Below are positions 8,545 to 16,755 of a DNA stretch of 64,000 bases, one piece after another. The DNA comes from Streptomyces sp. SJL17-4 (GTDB taxonomy: Bacteria; Actinomycetota; Actinomycetes; Streptomycetales; Streptomycetaceae). A program made the position numbers and the translations under genes. The stretch is from positions 4,685,501-4,749,500 of the forward strand of contig NZ_CP104578.1 of assembly GCF_036826855.1 (NCBI RefSeq). Reading direction: 5' to 3'. Within the stretch, counting starts at the first letter, position 1; each line of letters opens with the position of its first letter. The notes below the pieces were generated by a model that saw only the letters and a list, made by a program, of their open reading frames with translations, ran no database searches and was not told the DNA's origin.

Positions 8545-9528
8545 TCAGCCGAGCTGGGCGGTCATCGGCTCGCCGAGCACGAAGTCGGGGTCGACCTGGG
8601 CAGCCAGGTCGGCCCCGGTTTTGGCGTTGCCCCAGCTCTCCGCGTTGCGCAGGTGGAAATGGACCATCTGGCGCGTGTAGCGGTCCCAGTCGCGGTCTGC
8701 GTACGAGTCGTCCGCCGCGTTCTGGAGGGCCTGGAGGGACATGCGGTTCTCCGCCTCCAGCAGCTCGAAGCGGGGCGGGCGACCCTTCTCCATCGCGCGG
8801 ACCCAGTCCGAGTGGCCCACCGTCACGAGCAGGTCGTCGCCGACCTCCGCGCGCAGGAAGTCGAGGTCGTCCTGGCCCTGCACCTTGTTGCCGACGACCT
8901 TGAGCGCGACGCCGAAGTCCCGCGCGTACTCCTTGTACTGGCGGTAGACCGAGACGCCCTTCCGGGTCGGCTCGGCGACCAGGAACGTCATGTCGAAGCG
9001 GGTGAAGAGGCCGGAGGCGAACGAGTCCGAGCCGGCGGTCATGTCGACGACCACGTACTCGTCGGCCCCGTCGACCAGGTGGTTCAGGCAGAGCTCCACC
9101 GCGCCGACCTTCGAGTGGTAGCAGGACACCCCGAGGTCGGACTCGGTGAACGGGCCGGTCGCCATCAGGCGGATCTCGCCGTCGTCGAGCGTCACCGTCC
9201 GCGCGCAGGCCTCGTAGACCGGGTTCTCCTCGCGGACCCGCAGCAGCCGCGAACCCTCCCCGGGCGGCGTCGTCTTGATCATCGTGTCGGCGGAGACGAT
9301 CCGCGGGTTGCTGCCCCGCAGGTACTCCTTGATCAGCGGCAGATGCGCGCCCATCGCGGGCAGCGCGGCCGCGTCCGCGTCGGGCAGGCCGAGCGCGGCG
9401 CCCAGATGCTGGTTGATGTCGGCGTCGACGGCTACGACCGGGGCTTCGTTGGCGGCGAGGTGGCGGATGAAGAGCGAGGACAGCGTGGTCTTGCCGCTGC
9501 CGCCCTTCCCCACGAAAGCGATCTTCAT
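8545..9528 (-). CDS. CooC/MinD-like P-loop ATPase
   Basis: 327 residues. It opens with a deviant Walker A, VGKGGSGKTTL (from residue 5), then 'VVAVDADINQHLGAALG' and 'YVVVDMTAGSD', the SIMIBI-class layout of CooC, the ATPase that helps insert nickel into CO dehydrogenase. No CO-dehydrogenase or nickel-enzyme gene is in the window, so the client is unknown. ATG 9528 is taken as start (AGGTG just upstream); GTG 9534 two codons earlier is possible. It is divergent from the Fic-like gene at a gap of 102 nt. Its 3' end is duplicated at 8337-8443. Confidence 0.8.
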   Translation of the reverse strand: MKIAFVGKGGSGKTTLSSLFIRHLAANEAPVVAVDADINQHLGAALGLPDADAAALPAMGAHLPLIKEYLRGSNPRIVSADTMIKTTPPGEGSRLLRVREENPVYEACARTVTLDDGEIRLMATGPFTESDLGVSCYHSKVGAVELCLNHLVDGADEYVVVDMTAGSDSFASGLFTRFDMTFLVAEPTRKGVSVYRQYKEYARDFGVALKVVGNKVQGQDDLDFLRAEVGDDLLVTVGHSDWVRAMEKGRPPRFELLEAENRMSLQALQNAADDSYADRDWDRYTRQMVHFHLRNAESWGNAKTGADLAAQVDPDFVLGEPMTAQLG

Positions 9529-9630
9529 GTTCACCTAGGGTAGTGGTATGAACGCGCCACGTGGTCGGGATGCGTGAAGAAGACCACTCCATCGTGGGGC
9601 GGGCCGCCGGGGCGCGTAGCCTCCCTACTT

Positions 9631-10449
9631 ATGAGTACGCATGCCTCTGACCCCTTGGCCGCCCTCGGCTCCCTGCCGGGCGTCGCCGACGCGGTGGACT
9701 CCGTACGCAAGGCCGTCGACCGGGTCTACGGCCACCGTGTGATGCGCCGCCGCAGCAACGAGATCTCCTCCGAGGCGGCCCTGCGCGGGGCGCGCGGCTC
9801 GGCTGCCCTGTCCGGCGCCGACTGGGCCCTGGAAGAGGTCCGCCGCCGCACCGACTTCGGCTCCGACGCCGAGGCCCGCACGGTCGGTGCCGCGCTGCGA
9901 CTCGGCGCCGAAGCCGGGCAGCTGCTCTCCATCTGGCGCCAGTCGCCGCTGCGGGTCCTCGCCCGGCTCCACCTGGTCGCCGCGGGCGACCCCGGCGCAT
10001 CGGTGGGTCGGCCCCGGCTGGACGGCGAGACGGTCGACGAACCGCTGGTCACGGCCCCGCTGCCGACGCCCGCCGAAGTCGGCGGACGACTCGACGGCCT
10101 GGCGGAACTGATCGTCGCGGGCGGCGAGGCCCCCGCGCTCGTGACGGCCGCCGTGGTCCACGGCGAGCTGCTCGCACTGCGCCCCTTCACCTCGTACAAC
10201 GGCCTCGTCGCGCGGGCCGCCGAGCGGATCGCGCTGGTCGGCAGCGGTCTCGACCCCAAGGCGATCTGCCCGGCGGAGGTCGGTCACGCGGAGCAGGGGC
10301 GGGCCGCGTACATCGCCGCGTTCGAGGGGTATCTGTCGGGGACCCCGGAGGGCGTGGGCGGCTGGATCGCGCACTGCGGGCGCTCGGTCGAACTCGGTGT
10401 CCGCGAGTCGACGGCCGTGTGCGAGGCACTTCAGCGCGGCGCCGCCTGA
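9631..10449 (+). CDS. Fic/DOC-like protein with a degenerate active-site motif
   Basis: 272 residues, soluble, mostly helical. Near residue 183 is 'LRPFTSYNGLVAR', which aligns with the Fic signature HPFxx(D/E)GNGR but lacks the catalytic His and the GNGR Gly-Asn pair. AMP-transfer activity is therefore doubtful. Orthologues in Streptomyces are, as I recall, often loosely named 'oxidoreductase', for which I see no cofactor motif. The ATG at 9631 has no Shine-Dalgarno; TAGCCT at 9617-9622 ends 8 nt before it, suggesting a leaderless transcript. A strong hairpin follows the stop. Confidence 0.65.
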   Translation: MSTHASDPLAALGSLPGVADAVDSVRKAVDRVYGHRVMRRRSNEISSEAALRGARGSAALSGADWALEEVRRRTDFGSDAEARTVGAALRLGAEAGQLLSIWRQSPLRVLARLHLVAAGDPGASVGRPRLDGETVDEPLVTAPLPTPAEVGGRLDGLAELIVAGGEAPALVTAAVVHGELLALRPFTSYNGLVARAAERIALVGSGLDPKAICPAEVGHAEQGRAAYIAAFEGYLSGTPEGVGGWIAHCGRSVELGVRESTAVCEALQRGAA

Positions 10450-10457
10450 AACGGGTT

Positions 10458-10485
10458 GCGGCGGCACCAGTTCTGGTACCGCCGC
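10458..10485. terminator. Hairpin terminator after the Fic-like gene
   Basis: GCGGCGG-c-ACCAG (10458-10470) pairs with CTGGT-a-CCGCCGC (10473-10485), interrupted by one mismatch, with a tiny loop. It starts 8 nt after the stop codon. Confidence 0.7.
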
Positions 10486-10740
10486 TGGCACGTCTACCCA
10501 GTTACCATGCGTCCTCGAATATGTGCCCATCAGGCCGGGAACTTTGCCCGTGGCCTGGTGCGGCTGGCCCGTAATCGACGGGTCGACGTCGCGTGGGTGC
10601 TCGGTTTCTGTGCTAGGTCCGTGGGGCCTTCATGCTCAACAGGTGATCCTCTCGGATGTCCTCGGTCTCGCGGGCCTGATTCCTTTCTACTCCTGTCGGG
10701 GTAGAAGCGAAAGTGCTGGCTCCACTTCTCTGCTCATTGC
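10486..10740. other. Intergenic region between convergent genes, two further hairpins
   Basis: About 255 nt with lower GC than its surroundings. An imperfect stem at 10529-10560 (CATCAGGCC...GGCCTGGTG with an inner GGG/CCC) and a smaller one at 10685-10706 (TTCTAC...GTAGAA) are visible; the latter could end the HAD gene transcript on the minus strand. No convincing reading frame. A small RNA cannot be excluded but I have no positive evidence. Confidence 0.4.
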
Positions 10741-11607
10741 TCAAATTCGGGCAAAGCCATCCGCGAGCCGATGGGCGACCGCGGCCTGCCGACGGCGGGC
10801 GGCGTACCAGACGAGTCCGGCACCCACGGCCGCCGCACCCACCGCCGCCGCGGCGACGAGAGTAGGCCGGGGCGGCATACGGAATTCGGGCAGCCGCTGC
10901 TTGAGCCGCACCGGCTTCTCGAAGGCGAGAACCGGCCATTCTCGCGCCACGGCCTCACGGCGCAGCGCCCGGTCCGGATTGACCGCGTACGGGTGGCCGA
11001 CGGCCTCCAGCATGGGGATGTCGGTCGCCGAGTCGCTGTACGCGTAGCAGCGCGAGAGGTCGTAGCCCTCGGACTCCGCGAGCTCCCGGACGGCGTCGGC
11101 CTTCGTCGGCCCGTAGGCGTAGTACTCCACCTCACCGGTGAAGCAGCCGTCCTCGCCGACCACCATCCGGGTGGCGACGACCCGGTCGGCGCCGAGCATC
11201 TCGCCGATCGGCTCGACGACCTCGGCGCCGGAGGTCGAGACGATCACGACGTCGCGGCCGGCGGCGTGGTGCTCCTCGATGAGGGAGGCGGCCTCGTCGT
11301 AGATGATCGGGTCGATCAGGTCGTGAAGGGTCTCGGCGACGAGCTCCTTCACCTGGGCCACGTTCCAGCCTTTGCAGAGCGCGGAAAGATATTCACGCAT
11401 CCGCTCCATCTGGTCGTGATCGGCCCCACCTGCCAGGAAGACGAACTGGATGTAGGCCGTCCGCAGGGCGGCGCGGCGGCTGATCAGTCCGCCCCGGTAG
11501 AAGGACTTGCTGAAGGTCAGCGTCGAGGACTTCGCAATGACCGTCTTGTCCAGGTCAAAGAAGGCGGCTGTGCGCGGCAAGGAGTGGTTTTCCACAAGCC
11601 TGAGCAT
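10741..11607 (-). CDS. HAD-IB family phosphatase with a C-terminal membrane anchor
   Basis: 288 residues. HAD motif I is 'FFDLDKTVI' (nucleophile Asp at about residue 18), motif II 'VVIVSTSGAE', then 'PTKADAV' and 'YAYSDSATDIPML' for motifs III/IV, the SerB-like HAD-IB arrangement. Residues about 250-270 are an Ala/Val-rich hydrophobic segment followed by ARRRQ, a plausible tail anchor. The substrate is not evident. In actinobacteria HAD-IB phosphatases commonly lie beside the Tad/helicase cluster, as here. The ATG at 11607 lacks a clear ribosome site. Confidence 0.8.
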   Translation of the reverse strand: MLRLVENHSLPRTAAFFDLDKTVIAKSSTLTFSKSFYRGGLISRRAALRTAYIQFVFLAGGADHDQMERMREYLSALCKGWNVAQVKELVAETLHDLIDPIIYDEAASLIEEHHAAGRDVVIVSTSGAEVVEPIGEMLGADRVVATRMVVGEDGCFTGEVEYYAYGPTKADAVRELAESEGYDLSRCYAYSDSATDIPMLEAVGHPYAVNPDRALRREAVAREWPVLAFEKPVRLKQRLPEFRMPPRPTLVAAAAVGAAAVGAGLVWYAARRRQAAVAHRLADGFARI

Positions 11608-11742
11608 AGGTGGCCGCCATTCGGCGTACGCTGGGGCGCGTGGGTTTGCCTGAGAAGGCTCTCGGGTACACCATGGAAGTCACGGATCGTTCGCGACCGT
11701 GCTAACCCGGTCCGGCTCCTCCCCCCCCGAGTCGGCCGGAGA

Positions 11743-11777
11743 GACGACCCCCGCTCTCCCCCCCGGCGGGGGTCGTC
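11743..11777. repeat. 12-bp GC-rich inverted repeat
   Basis: GACGACCCCCGC (11743-11754) pairs perfectly with GCGGGGGTCGTC (11766-11777) around an 11-nt C-rich loop. It is not next to a stop codon (nearest gene ends are more than 130 nt away as starts), so it is not a simple terminator; it may belong to a leader or an untranslated RNA. Confidence 0.5.
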
Positions 11778-12002
11778 GCATGTCCGGAGCCGTTTTGGCG
11801 CTGTGGGACATCGTCCGCCTCCTTCATGTCAGCCGTCGGCCACGCATCGGCCGAGGCTCCGCCGATCCCTCGATTCATCACTCACGGTAACCGGCAGGCT
11901 GCGTTCCGGGCAGTCCCCGGAGGGGTGACGAAGATATTCACAGGGCTTCGGATATCCCCAGTTTTTCGGCAAGGTCCCCAGGATTTCCGGTTCGGCCGCA
12001 CG

Positions 12003-12041
12003 GTGATTCCTGTCGCGATGTTCGCGAACGGCAGGAATCAC
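12003..12041. promoter_or_regulatory. Inverted repeat abutting the tad operon ribosome site
   Basis: GTGATTCCTG (12003-12012) and CAGGAATCAC (12032-12041) are perfect reverse complements, with an inner CGCG (12014-12017)/CGCG (12023-12026) pair. The 3' arm touches the GAGAGGGG ribosome site of the first tad gene. It could be an operator or an mRNA structure gating translation. Confidence 0.55.
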
Positions 12042-12057
12042 GAGAGGGGTGTGTGCC

Positions 12058-13230
12058 ATGGAGGCATCCAGGACGTCCGGGGCCAGGGGTACGACATGGA
12101 CCGCGGTGCCCAGCGGGGCGGATCGGGTCACGGCACCGAGCGGCCCGGACGGGCCGGGCGCCCAGGAGCAGCGCCGTGCGGGGCCGTTGATCGTCACCGA
12201 GGACCTCGGGCTGCTCGACGACCTGCTGCGGCTGTGCGCCGCGGCCGGGGTCGAACCAGAGGTGCACCACCGGGTGCCGGAGCGGCGGGCGAGCTGGACC
12301 GACCCACCGCTCGTCCTGGTCGGCGACGACGCCGCGGCCCGCTGCCGGGGAGCGGCGCGACGCCCGGGGACCCTCCTCGTCGGCCGCGACCGGGACGATT
12401 CGGGGGTGTGGCGGCTCGCCGTCGAGATCGGGGCCGAGAGCGTCCTGCGGCTGCCGGACGCCGAGGGCCTCCTCGTCGACCGCATCGCGGACGCGGCCGA
12501 GGGCGTGGCAAGGCAGGCGCTGACCGTCGGGGTCGTCGGCGGCCGCGGTGGCGCGGGAGCCTCCACCCTGGCCTGCGGCCTCGCACTGGCCGCCGTACGA
12601 GCCGGGCGGCGGGCGCTGCTCGTCGACGGCGACCCTCTGGGCGGGGGGCTCGATGTCTTGCTCGGAGGCGAGCGTGAGGAGGGCAGAAGGTGGCCCGACT
12701 TCGTGGCCTCGAAAGGCCGGCTGGCCGGCGGAGCCCTGGAGGAGTCCCTGCCGTCCGTGCGGGGCGTCCGGGTGCTCAGCTGGGGCAGGGAGCCCGTGGC
12801 ACCGGTGCCGGCCGAGGCCGTGCGGTCCGTGCTCGCGGCGGCCCGCCGCCGGGGCGGGGTCGTCGTGGTCGACCTGCCGCGCGGAGCCGACCCGGCGGCC
12901 GTCGAGGCCCTCGCCCAGCTCGACCTCGGACTGCTTGTCGTGCCGGGGGAGTTGAGGGCCGTCGCGGCCGCGCACAGGGTGGCGTCGACCCTCTCCATGG
13001 GCGTGCGCGACCTACGGGCCGTGGTCCGCGGACCCTACGCGGCCGGGCTCGACGAGCGATGGGTCGCCGACGCCCTGCGGCTGCCGCTCGCCGGCGAACT
13101 CCCGTACGACCCGGGGATCGTGGCCGATCAGGACGCGGGCGTGCCGCCGGGAGCCGAGCCCCGTGGCCCGCTCGGCCGGTTCTGCGACGCCTTCTGGACG
13201 CGCGCTCTCGCCCCTGGCGGTGCGGTATGA
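12058..13230 (+). CDS. ssd: CpaE/Ssd-like P-loop protein, first gene of the Tad operon
   Basis: 390 residues. Residues 1-45 are low-complexity; then comes a receiver-like region without an obvious phosphoacceptor, and a MinD/ParA-type domain starting near residue 160. Its Walker A reads 'VGGRGGAGASTLACG', in which the GK[ST] lysine is replaced by Ala, a feature typical of this CpaE-like branch. CpaE homologues localise Tad secretion machinery at the pole; the actinobacterial branch is also named Ssd (septum-site determining). ATG 12058 has GAGAGGGG 8 nt upstream. The stop overlaps the tadA start (ATGA at 13227). Confidence 0.85.
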   Translation: MEASRTSGARGTTWTAVPSGADRVTAPSGPDGPGAQEQRRAGPLIVTEDLGLLDDLLRLCAAAGVEPEVHHRVPERRASWTDPPLVLVGDDAAARCRGAARRPGTLLVGRDRDDSGVWRLAVEIGAESVLRLPDAEGLLVDRIADAAEGVARQALTVGVVGGRGGAGASTLACGLALAAVRAGRRALLVDGDPLGGGLDVLLGGEREEGRRWPDFVASKGRLAGGALEESLPSVRGVRVLSWGREPVAPVPAEAVRSVLAAARRRGGVVVVDLPRGADPAAVEALAQLDLGLLVVPGELRAVAAAHRVASTLSMGVRDLRAVVRGPYAAGLDERWVADALRLPLAGELPYDPGIVADQDAGVPPGAEPRGPLGRFCDAFWTRALAPGGAV

Positions 13231-14396
13231 CCGGGGGCGCGGGCGGCGGCGGCGCGGGGCTGCTCGACGCCGTGCGGCAGCGACTCGCGGCGAGCGGGTC
13301 CGAGCCCACCCCGGCGCGGGTCGCGGCGGCGCTGCGGGCCCAGGGGCGACTGCTCGGCGACGCGGAAGTGCTGGGTGTGGCCGAGGAGTTGAGGTGCGAG
13401 CTGATCGGCACCGGACCGCTCGAACCGCTGCTCGCCGACCCGGCCGTCACCGACGTCCTGGTCTCGGCACCCGACCGGGTCTGGGTGGATCGGGGCGCGG
13501 GCCTGGAACGGGCCCCGGTGTCCTTCACGGACGCCGCCGCCGTGCGCAGGCTCGCGCAACGGCTCGCGGCGGTGGCCGGACGCAGGCTCGACGACGCCAG
13601 GCCCTGGGTGGACGCGCGACTGCCCGACGGCACCCGCATGCACGCGGTGCTGCCTCCGGTGGCGGTCGGCTCGACCTGTCTGTCGCTCCGGGTGGTCCGC
13701 CCGCGCGCCTTCACCCTGGAGGAGCTGGCGGCGGCGGGCACGGTGCCGCCGGGCGGCGCCCCCATCCTGCGCGCACTCATCGACGCCCGGGTGTCGTACC
13801 TGGTCAGCGGCGGCACGGGGACGGGGAAGACCACGCTGCTCGCCTCCCTGCTCGGTCTGGTGGGGGAGCGGGAGCGGATCGTCCTCGCCGAGGACTCGGC
13901 GGAACTGCGGCCCGACCACCCGCACGTGGTGCGCCTGGAGGCACGGCCGGCGAACCAGGAGGGTGCCGGACTCGTCACCCTGCGGGACCTGGTCCGGCAA
14001 GCGCTGCGGATGCGGCCGGACCGGTTGGTGGTCGGCGAGGTCCGGGGCGGCGAGGCGGTCGATCTGCTCGCCGCTCTCAACACCGGCCATGAAGGTGGCT
14101 CGGGCACGGTCCACGCCAACACCGCGGCGGACGTGCCGGCACGGCTCGAAGCCCTGGGGACGGCTGCCGGGCTGGACCGGGCGGCTCTGCACAGTCAGTT
14201 GGGGGCCGGTCTGTCGGTCGTCCTCCATCTGACGAGGGATCGGGACGGGCGGCGGCGCATCGCCGAGGTGCACGTCCTGGAGCGGGACCGGGACGGCCTG
14301 GTGCGGACCGTTCCCGCGCTGAGGTGGGGCGCGGCCGGGTTCGTGCGTGAGCGGGGCTGGGAGCGGCTGAGGGTGCTGATCGGAGGGGGCTCGTGA
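13227..14396 (+). CDS. tadA: Tad/CpaF secretion ATPase (TadA)
   Basis: 389 residues, cytoplasmic hexameric ATPase that powers Flp pilus assembly. The N-terminal helical domain precedes Walker A 'VSGGTGTGKTTLL' (near residue 193), the Asp box 'LAEDSAELRP', Walker B 'RPDRLVVGEVRGGEA' and the His box 'GHEGGSGTVHANTA'. All catalytic elements are present. The start ATG overlaps the stop of ssd (ATGA), and its own stop overlaps the tadB GTG, showing translational coupling. Confidence 0.93.
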   Translation: MTGGAGGGGAGLLDAVRQRLAASGSEPTPARVAAALRAQGRLLGDAEVLGVAEELRCELIGTGPLEPLLADPAVTDVLVSAPDRVWVDRGAGLERAPVSFTDAAAVRRLAQRLAAVAGRRLDDARPWVDARLPDGTRMHAVLPPVAVGSTCLSLRVVRPRAFTLEELAAAGTVPPGGAPILRALIDARVSYLVSGGTGTGKTTLLASLLGLVGERERIVLAEDSAELRPDHPHVVRLEARPANQEGAGLVTLRDLVRQALRMRPDRLVVGEVRGGEAVDLLAALNTGHEGGSGTVHANTAADVPARLEALGTAAGLDRAALHSQLGAGLSVVLHLTRDRDGRRRIAEVHVLERDRDGLVRTVPALRWGAAGFVRERGWERLRVLIGGGS

Positions 14397-15283
14397 GCAC
14401 GACGGGGCTGGCCGCCCGGGATGTGGCTCAGGCGGCGTTGGCGGTCTGCGCGGTGGTGCTGTTCTGGGAGGTGGTCGAGCGGAGGCGCGTCACGGGCAGG
14501 GCGCGGTGGGTGCTCGCCGGTGGGGTTGCCGTGCTCCCAGGGGCTGTCGGTGGCCGGGTGGCGTGGGCGGCGGTGGCGGTGCGCTGGTGGGCCGCGCTGC
14601 GGGGGCGGCGGGCCTGGCTGTGTCTGCCGGTGGCGGGAGTCTTCGCGGTGCTCGGTGAGTCGCCGCTGCCGCTGGTGGCGGGGGCGGTCGCGGTGCCGGT
14701 CGTCGGGCGACGGCTGCGAGCGGCCGAGCGCCGGAAGGAACGTGAGGCGCGGGCCGGGCGTGTGGTGGCCCTGTGCGGGGCCGTCGTGGGTGAGCTGAGG
14801 GCCGGTTGGCAGCCCGCGCAGGCCCTGGCCTTCGCGGCCCGCGAGACGGGCGCGCTCGGCGAGGAGGAGGCGGCGGTGCTCGCGGCGGCCAGGTTCGGCG
14901 GGGACGTGCCGGAGGCCCTGCGCAGAGCTGCGGGGCAGGACGGCGCCGACGGACTCGCGGGCATGGCGGCCTGCTGGCAGGTGGCCGTGGACGGTGGCGC
15001 GGGCCTGGCCGCCGGGCTCGACCGGCTCGAATCGGCCCTGCGGGACCACCGCGAGCAGCGCGAGCGGTTGCGTGCCGAACTGGCCGGGGCCTGGGCGACG
15101 GTGGCCGTCCTCGCGGTGCTGCCACTGGCCGGTGTCGCCCTCGGCGCGGCCCTGGGCGCGGACCCGCTGCGGGTGCTGCTGCACACACCGGCGGGCCTGG
15201 GCTGCCTCGTCGTGGGCGGGGCTCTGGAGGCGACCGGACTGTGGTGGGCCGCGCGGATCGTACGCGGCGGGGAGCGGGCGTGA
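14393..15283 (+). CDS. tadB: TadB-like pilus platform membrane protein
   Basis: 296 residues with N-terminal hydrophobic helices, a basic cytoplasmic T2SSF-like region (residues about 110-225, with ERRKEREARAGRV) and two C-terminal hydrophobic segments ending in ARIVRGGERA. This is the type II/IV secretion F-domain platform that TadA drives. It starts with GTG overlapping the tadA stop (GTGA) and overlaps the next gene in the same way. Confidence 0.85.
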   Translation: MSTTGLAARDVAQAALAVCAVVLFWEVVERRRVTGRARWVLAGGVAVLPGAVGGRVAWAAVAVRWWAALRGRRAWLCLPVAGVFAVLGESPLPLVAGAVAVPVVGRRLRAAERRKEREARAGRVVALCGAVVGELRAGWQPAQALAFAARETGALGEEEAAVLAAARFGGDVPEALRRAAGQDGADGLAGMAACWQVAVDGGAGLAAGLDRLESALRDHREQRERLRAELAGAWATVAVLAVLPLAGVALGAALGADPLRVLLHTPAGLGCLVVGGALEATGLWWAARIVRGGERA

Positions 15284-16047
15284 GGGGGGCCGTGCAGGTG
15301 GCCGCGGTGGCGGCAGCGGCGATCGTCTTGTGCGAGCAGGGGGTGCGGGAGCTGGTGTGCGGGCGGAGGGCACGCGGGATGCGGCGTCGCTTGAGAGGCC
15401 TGCTGCCGACCCCCGCCCCGCCGCGGCGGAAAGAGCGGTCCGGGCTGCCGCGCCGGGTGGGGCAATGGCTGGCGCCCCTGGGGGCGGCTGGGCTCGGCTG
15501 GGTGCTGTTCGGGGTGCTCGGCGGCCTGTTGGCCGGCGTTCTGGTGGCGGCTTGGGTGCGCCGGGGAGTGGTTGGCCGGTCCGCCGGACCGGCGGACGCC
15601 GAGGACGACGCGGTACGGCATCTTCCGCTGGCCGCTGATCTGTTGGCGGCCTGCGCCTCGGCCGGAGCCGGGCCAGGAGAGGCGGCGGAGGCCGTCGGGC
15701 GGTCTCTGGGCGGCCCGCTGGGGGAGCGACTGACCCGTACGGCGGCCGAGCTGCGGCTCGGGGGCGAACCGGCTGAGGTGTGGCGGAGGTTCGGCGCGAT
15801 ACCGGGTGCCTCGGGCCTCGCGCGCTGCATGGAACGGGCCGGTTCCTCGGGGGCGCCCGCGGCGGAGGCCGTCGCCCGGCACGCGACCGCGCTGCGGTCG
15901 GCCCGCGCCCGGACGGCGGCGGCCAGGGCGCGCCGGGCGCAGGTGCTGATCAGCGGGCCCGTGGGGCTCTGCTTCCTGCCGGCCTTCCTGGCCGTGGGAG
16001 TGGCCCCGGTGGTGATCGGCCTGGCGACGGGACTCCTGGACGGGTGA
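15280..16047 (+). CDS. tadC: TadC-like pilus platform membrane protein
   Basis: 255 residues. Hydrophobic N-terminus, a basic loop (RRARGMRRRL), a pair of helices, a T2SSF-like cytosolic segment 'RHLPLAADLLAACASAGA' and a terminal hydrophobic stretch (LISGPVGLCFLPAFLAVG). It starts at GTG 15280 overlapping the tadB stop. Partner of TadB in the inner-membrane platform. Confidence 0.85.
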   Translation: MRGAVQVAAVAAAAIVLCEQGVRELVCGRRARGMRRRLRGLLPTPAPPRRKERSGLPRRVGQWLAPLGAAGLGWVLFGVLGGLLAGVLVAAWVRRGVVGRSAGPADAEDDAVRHLPLAADLLAACASAGAGPGEAAEAVGRSLGGPLGERLTRTAAELRLGGEPAEVWRRFGAIPGASGLARCMERAGSSGAPAAEAVARHATALRSARARTAAARARRAQVLISGPVGLCFLPAFLAVGVAPVVIGLATGLLDG

Positions 16048-16160
16048 CGGGTGCCGGGCGACGGATGAACGGCATGACACGACGAGCACACGCGGGACGA
16101 GAAGCACACGCAGGACGAGAACGGCGAAACCGACAAGAACGACGAGTTGAGGAGTTCGGC

Positions 16161-16382
16161 ATGGGGGTCAAGGTGGCGACGGCCGGTTGGTGGCGGACGC
16201 GGCGGGTGGCGGCACGCAGGGAGGCGGCGCATCGGGACGCGGGGATGACCACGTCCGAGTACGCGGTGGGGACGATCGCGGCGGCGGGGTTCGCCGCGGT
16301 CCTCTACAAGATCGTGACCAGTGGGGCGGTCTCGGGAGCGCTGGAGTCGATGATCGGGAAGGCTCTCGATGCGCCGTTCTGA
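16161..16382 (+). CDS. Flp-type pilin (DUF4244)
   Basis: 73 residues. A basic leader ends ...RDAG, then MTTSEYAVGTIAAAGFAAVL, fitting the type IVb prepilin cleavage rule G/xxxxEY with Glu at +5 of the mature protein, followed by one hydrophobic helix. This should be the major pilin of the Tad system. ATG 16161 has GAGGAG 7 nt upstream. It is separated from tadC by 113 nt, and its high-output ribosome site would suit a structural subunit. No prepilin peptidase gene is in the window. Confidence 0.85.
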   Translation: MGVKVATAGWWRTRRVAARREAAHRDAGMTTSEYAVGTIAAAGFAAVLYKIVTSGAVSGALESMIGKALDAPF

Positions 16383-16755
16383 CCGGGGTTTCGTGACCGT
16401 GGAGGCGGCGCTGGTGCTGCCTGTCCTCGCCCTCTTCACGGTCACCCTGCTCTGGGCGCTGGCGGCGGCCGCCGCGCAGATCCGCTGTGTGGACGCGGCG
16501 CGGGCCGGGGCACGGGTCGCGGCCCGCGCCGAGCCCGTGGCCTCCGCCGAGTCGGCCGCGCGGGCCGCCGCGCCCGAGGGCGCCCGGGTCGCGGTGACGC
16601 GGTCGGGGGAGCTGTGGCGGGTGACGGTGGAGGCCGCGGCGCCGGGCCCCCGGGGGATGGGAGTGACCCTGCGGGCGGAGGCGGCGGCGCTCGCGGAGGA
16701 CACGACGGTGGGCGGCCCGGCACCGGGCGCCCCGGAGAACGGAAGCCCACCGTGA
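16369..16755 (+). CDS. tadE: TadE-family pseudopilin
   Basis: 128 residues. 'DRGFVTVEAALVLPVLALF' is the TadE signature: short basic leader, Gly, Glu at +5, long hydrophobic helix, then a periplasm-type domain facing outside. It begins 14 nt before the pilin stop and ends overlapping the next gene (GTGA at 16752), so it is coupled on both sides. Confidence 0.85.
   Translation: MRRSDRGFVTVEAALVLPVLALFTVTLLWALAAAAAQIRCVDAARAGARVAARAEPVASAESAARAAAPEGARVAVTRSGELWRVTVEAAAPGPRGMGVTLRAEAAALAEDTTVGGPAPGAPENGSPP

Larger units (their letters stand above)
11608..12057. other. 450-nt divergent promoter region upstream of the tad operon
   Basis: No supported gene. It contains a C-rich tract with a perfect 12-bp stem (11743-11754 with 11766-11777), an AT-richer stretch near 11930-11995 where the operon promoter probably lies, and a long inverted repeat directly before the ribosome site (12003-12041). 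Confidence 0.5.
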
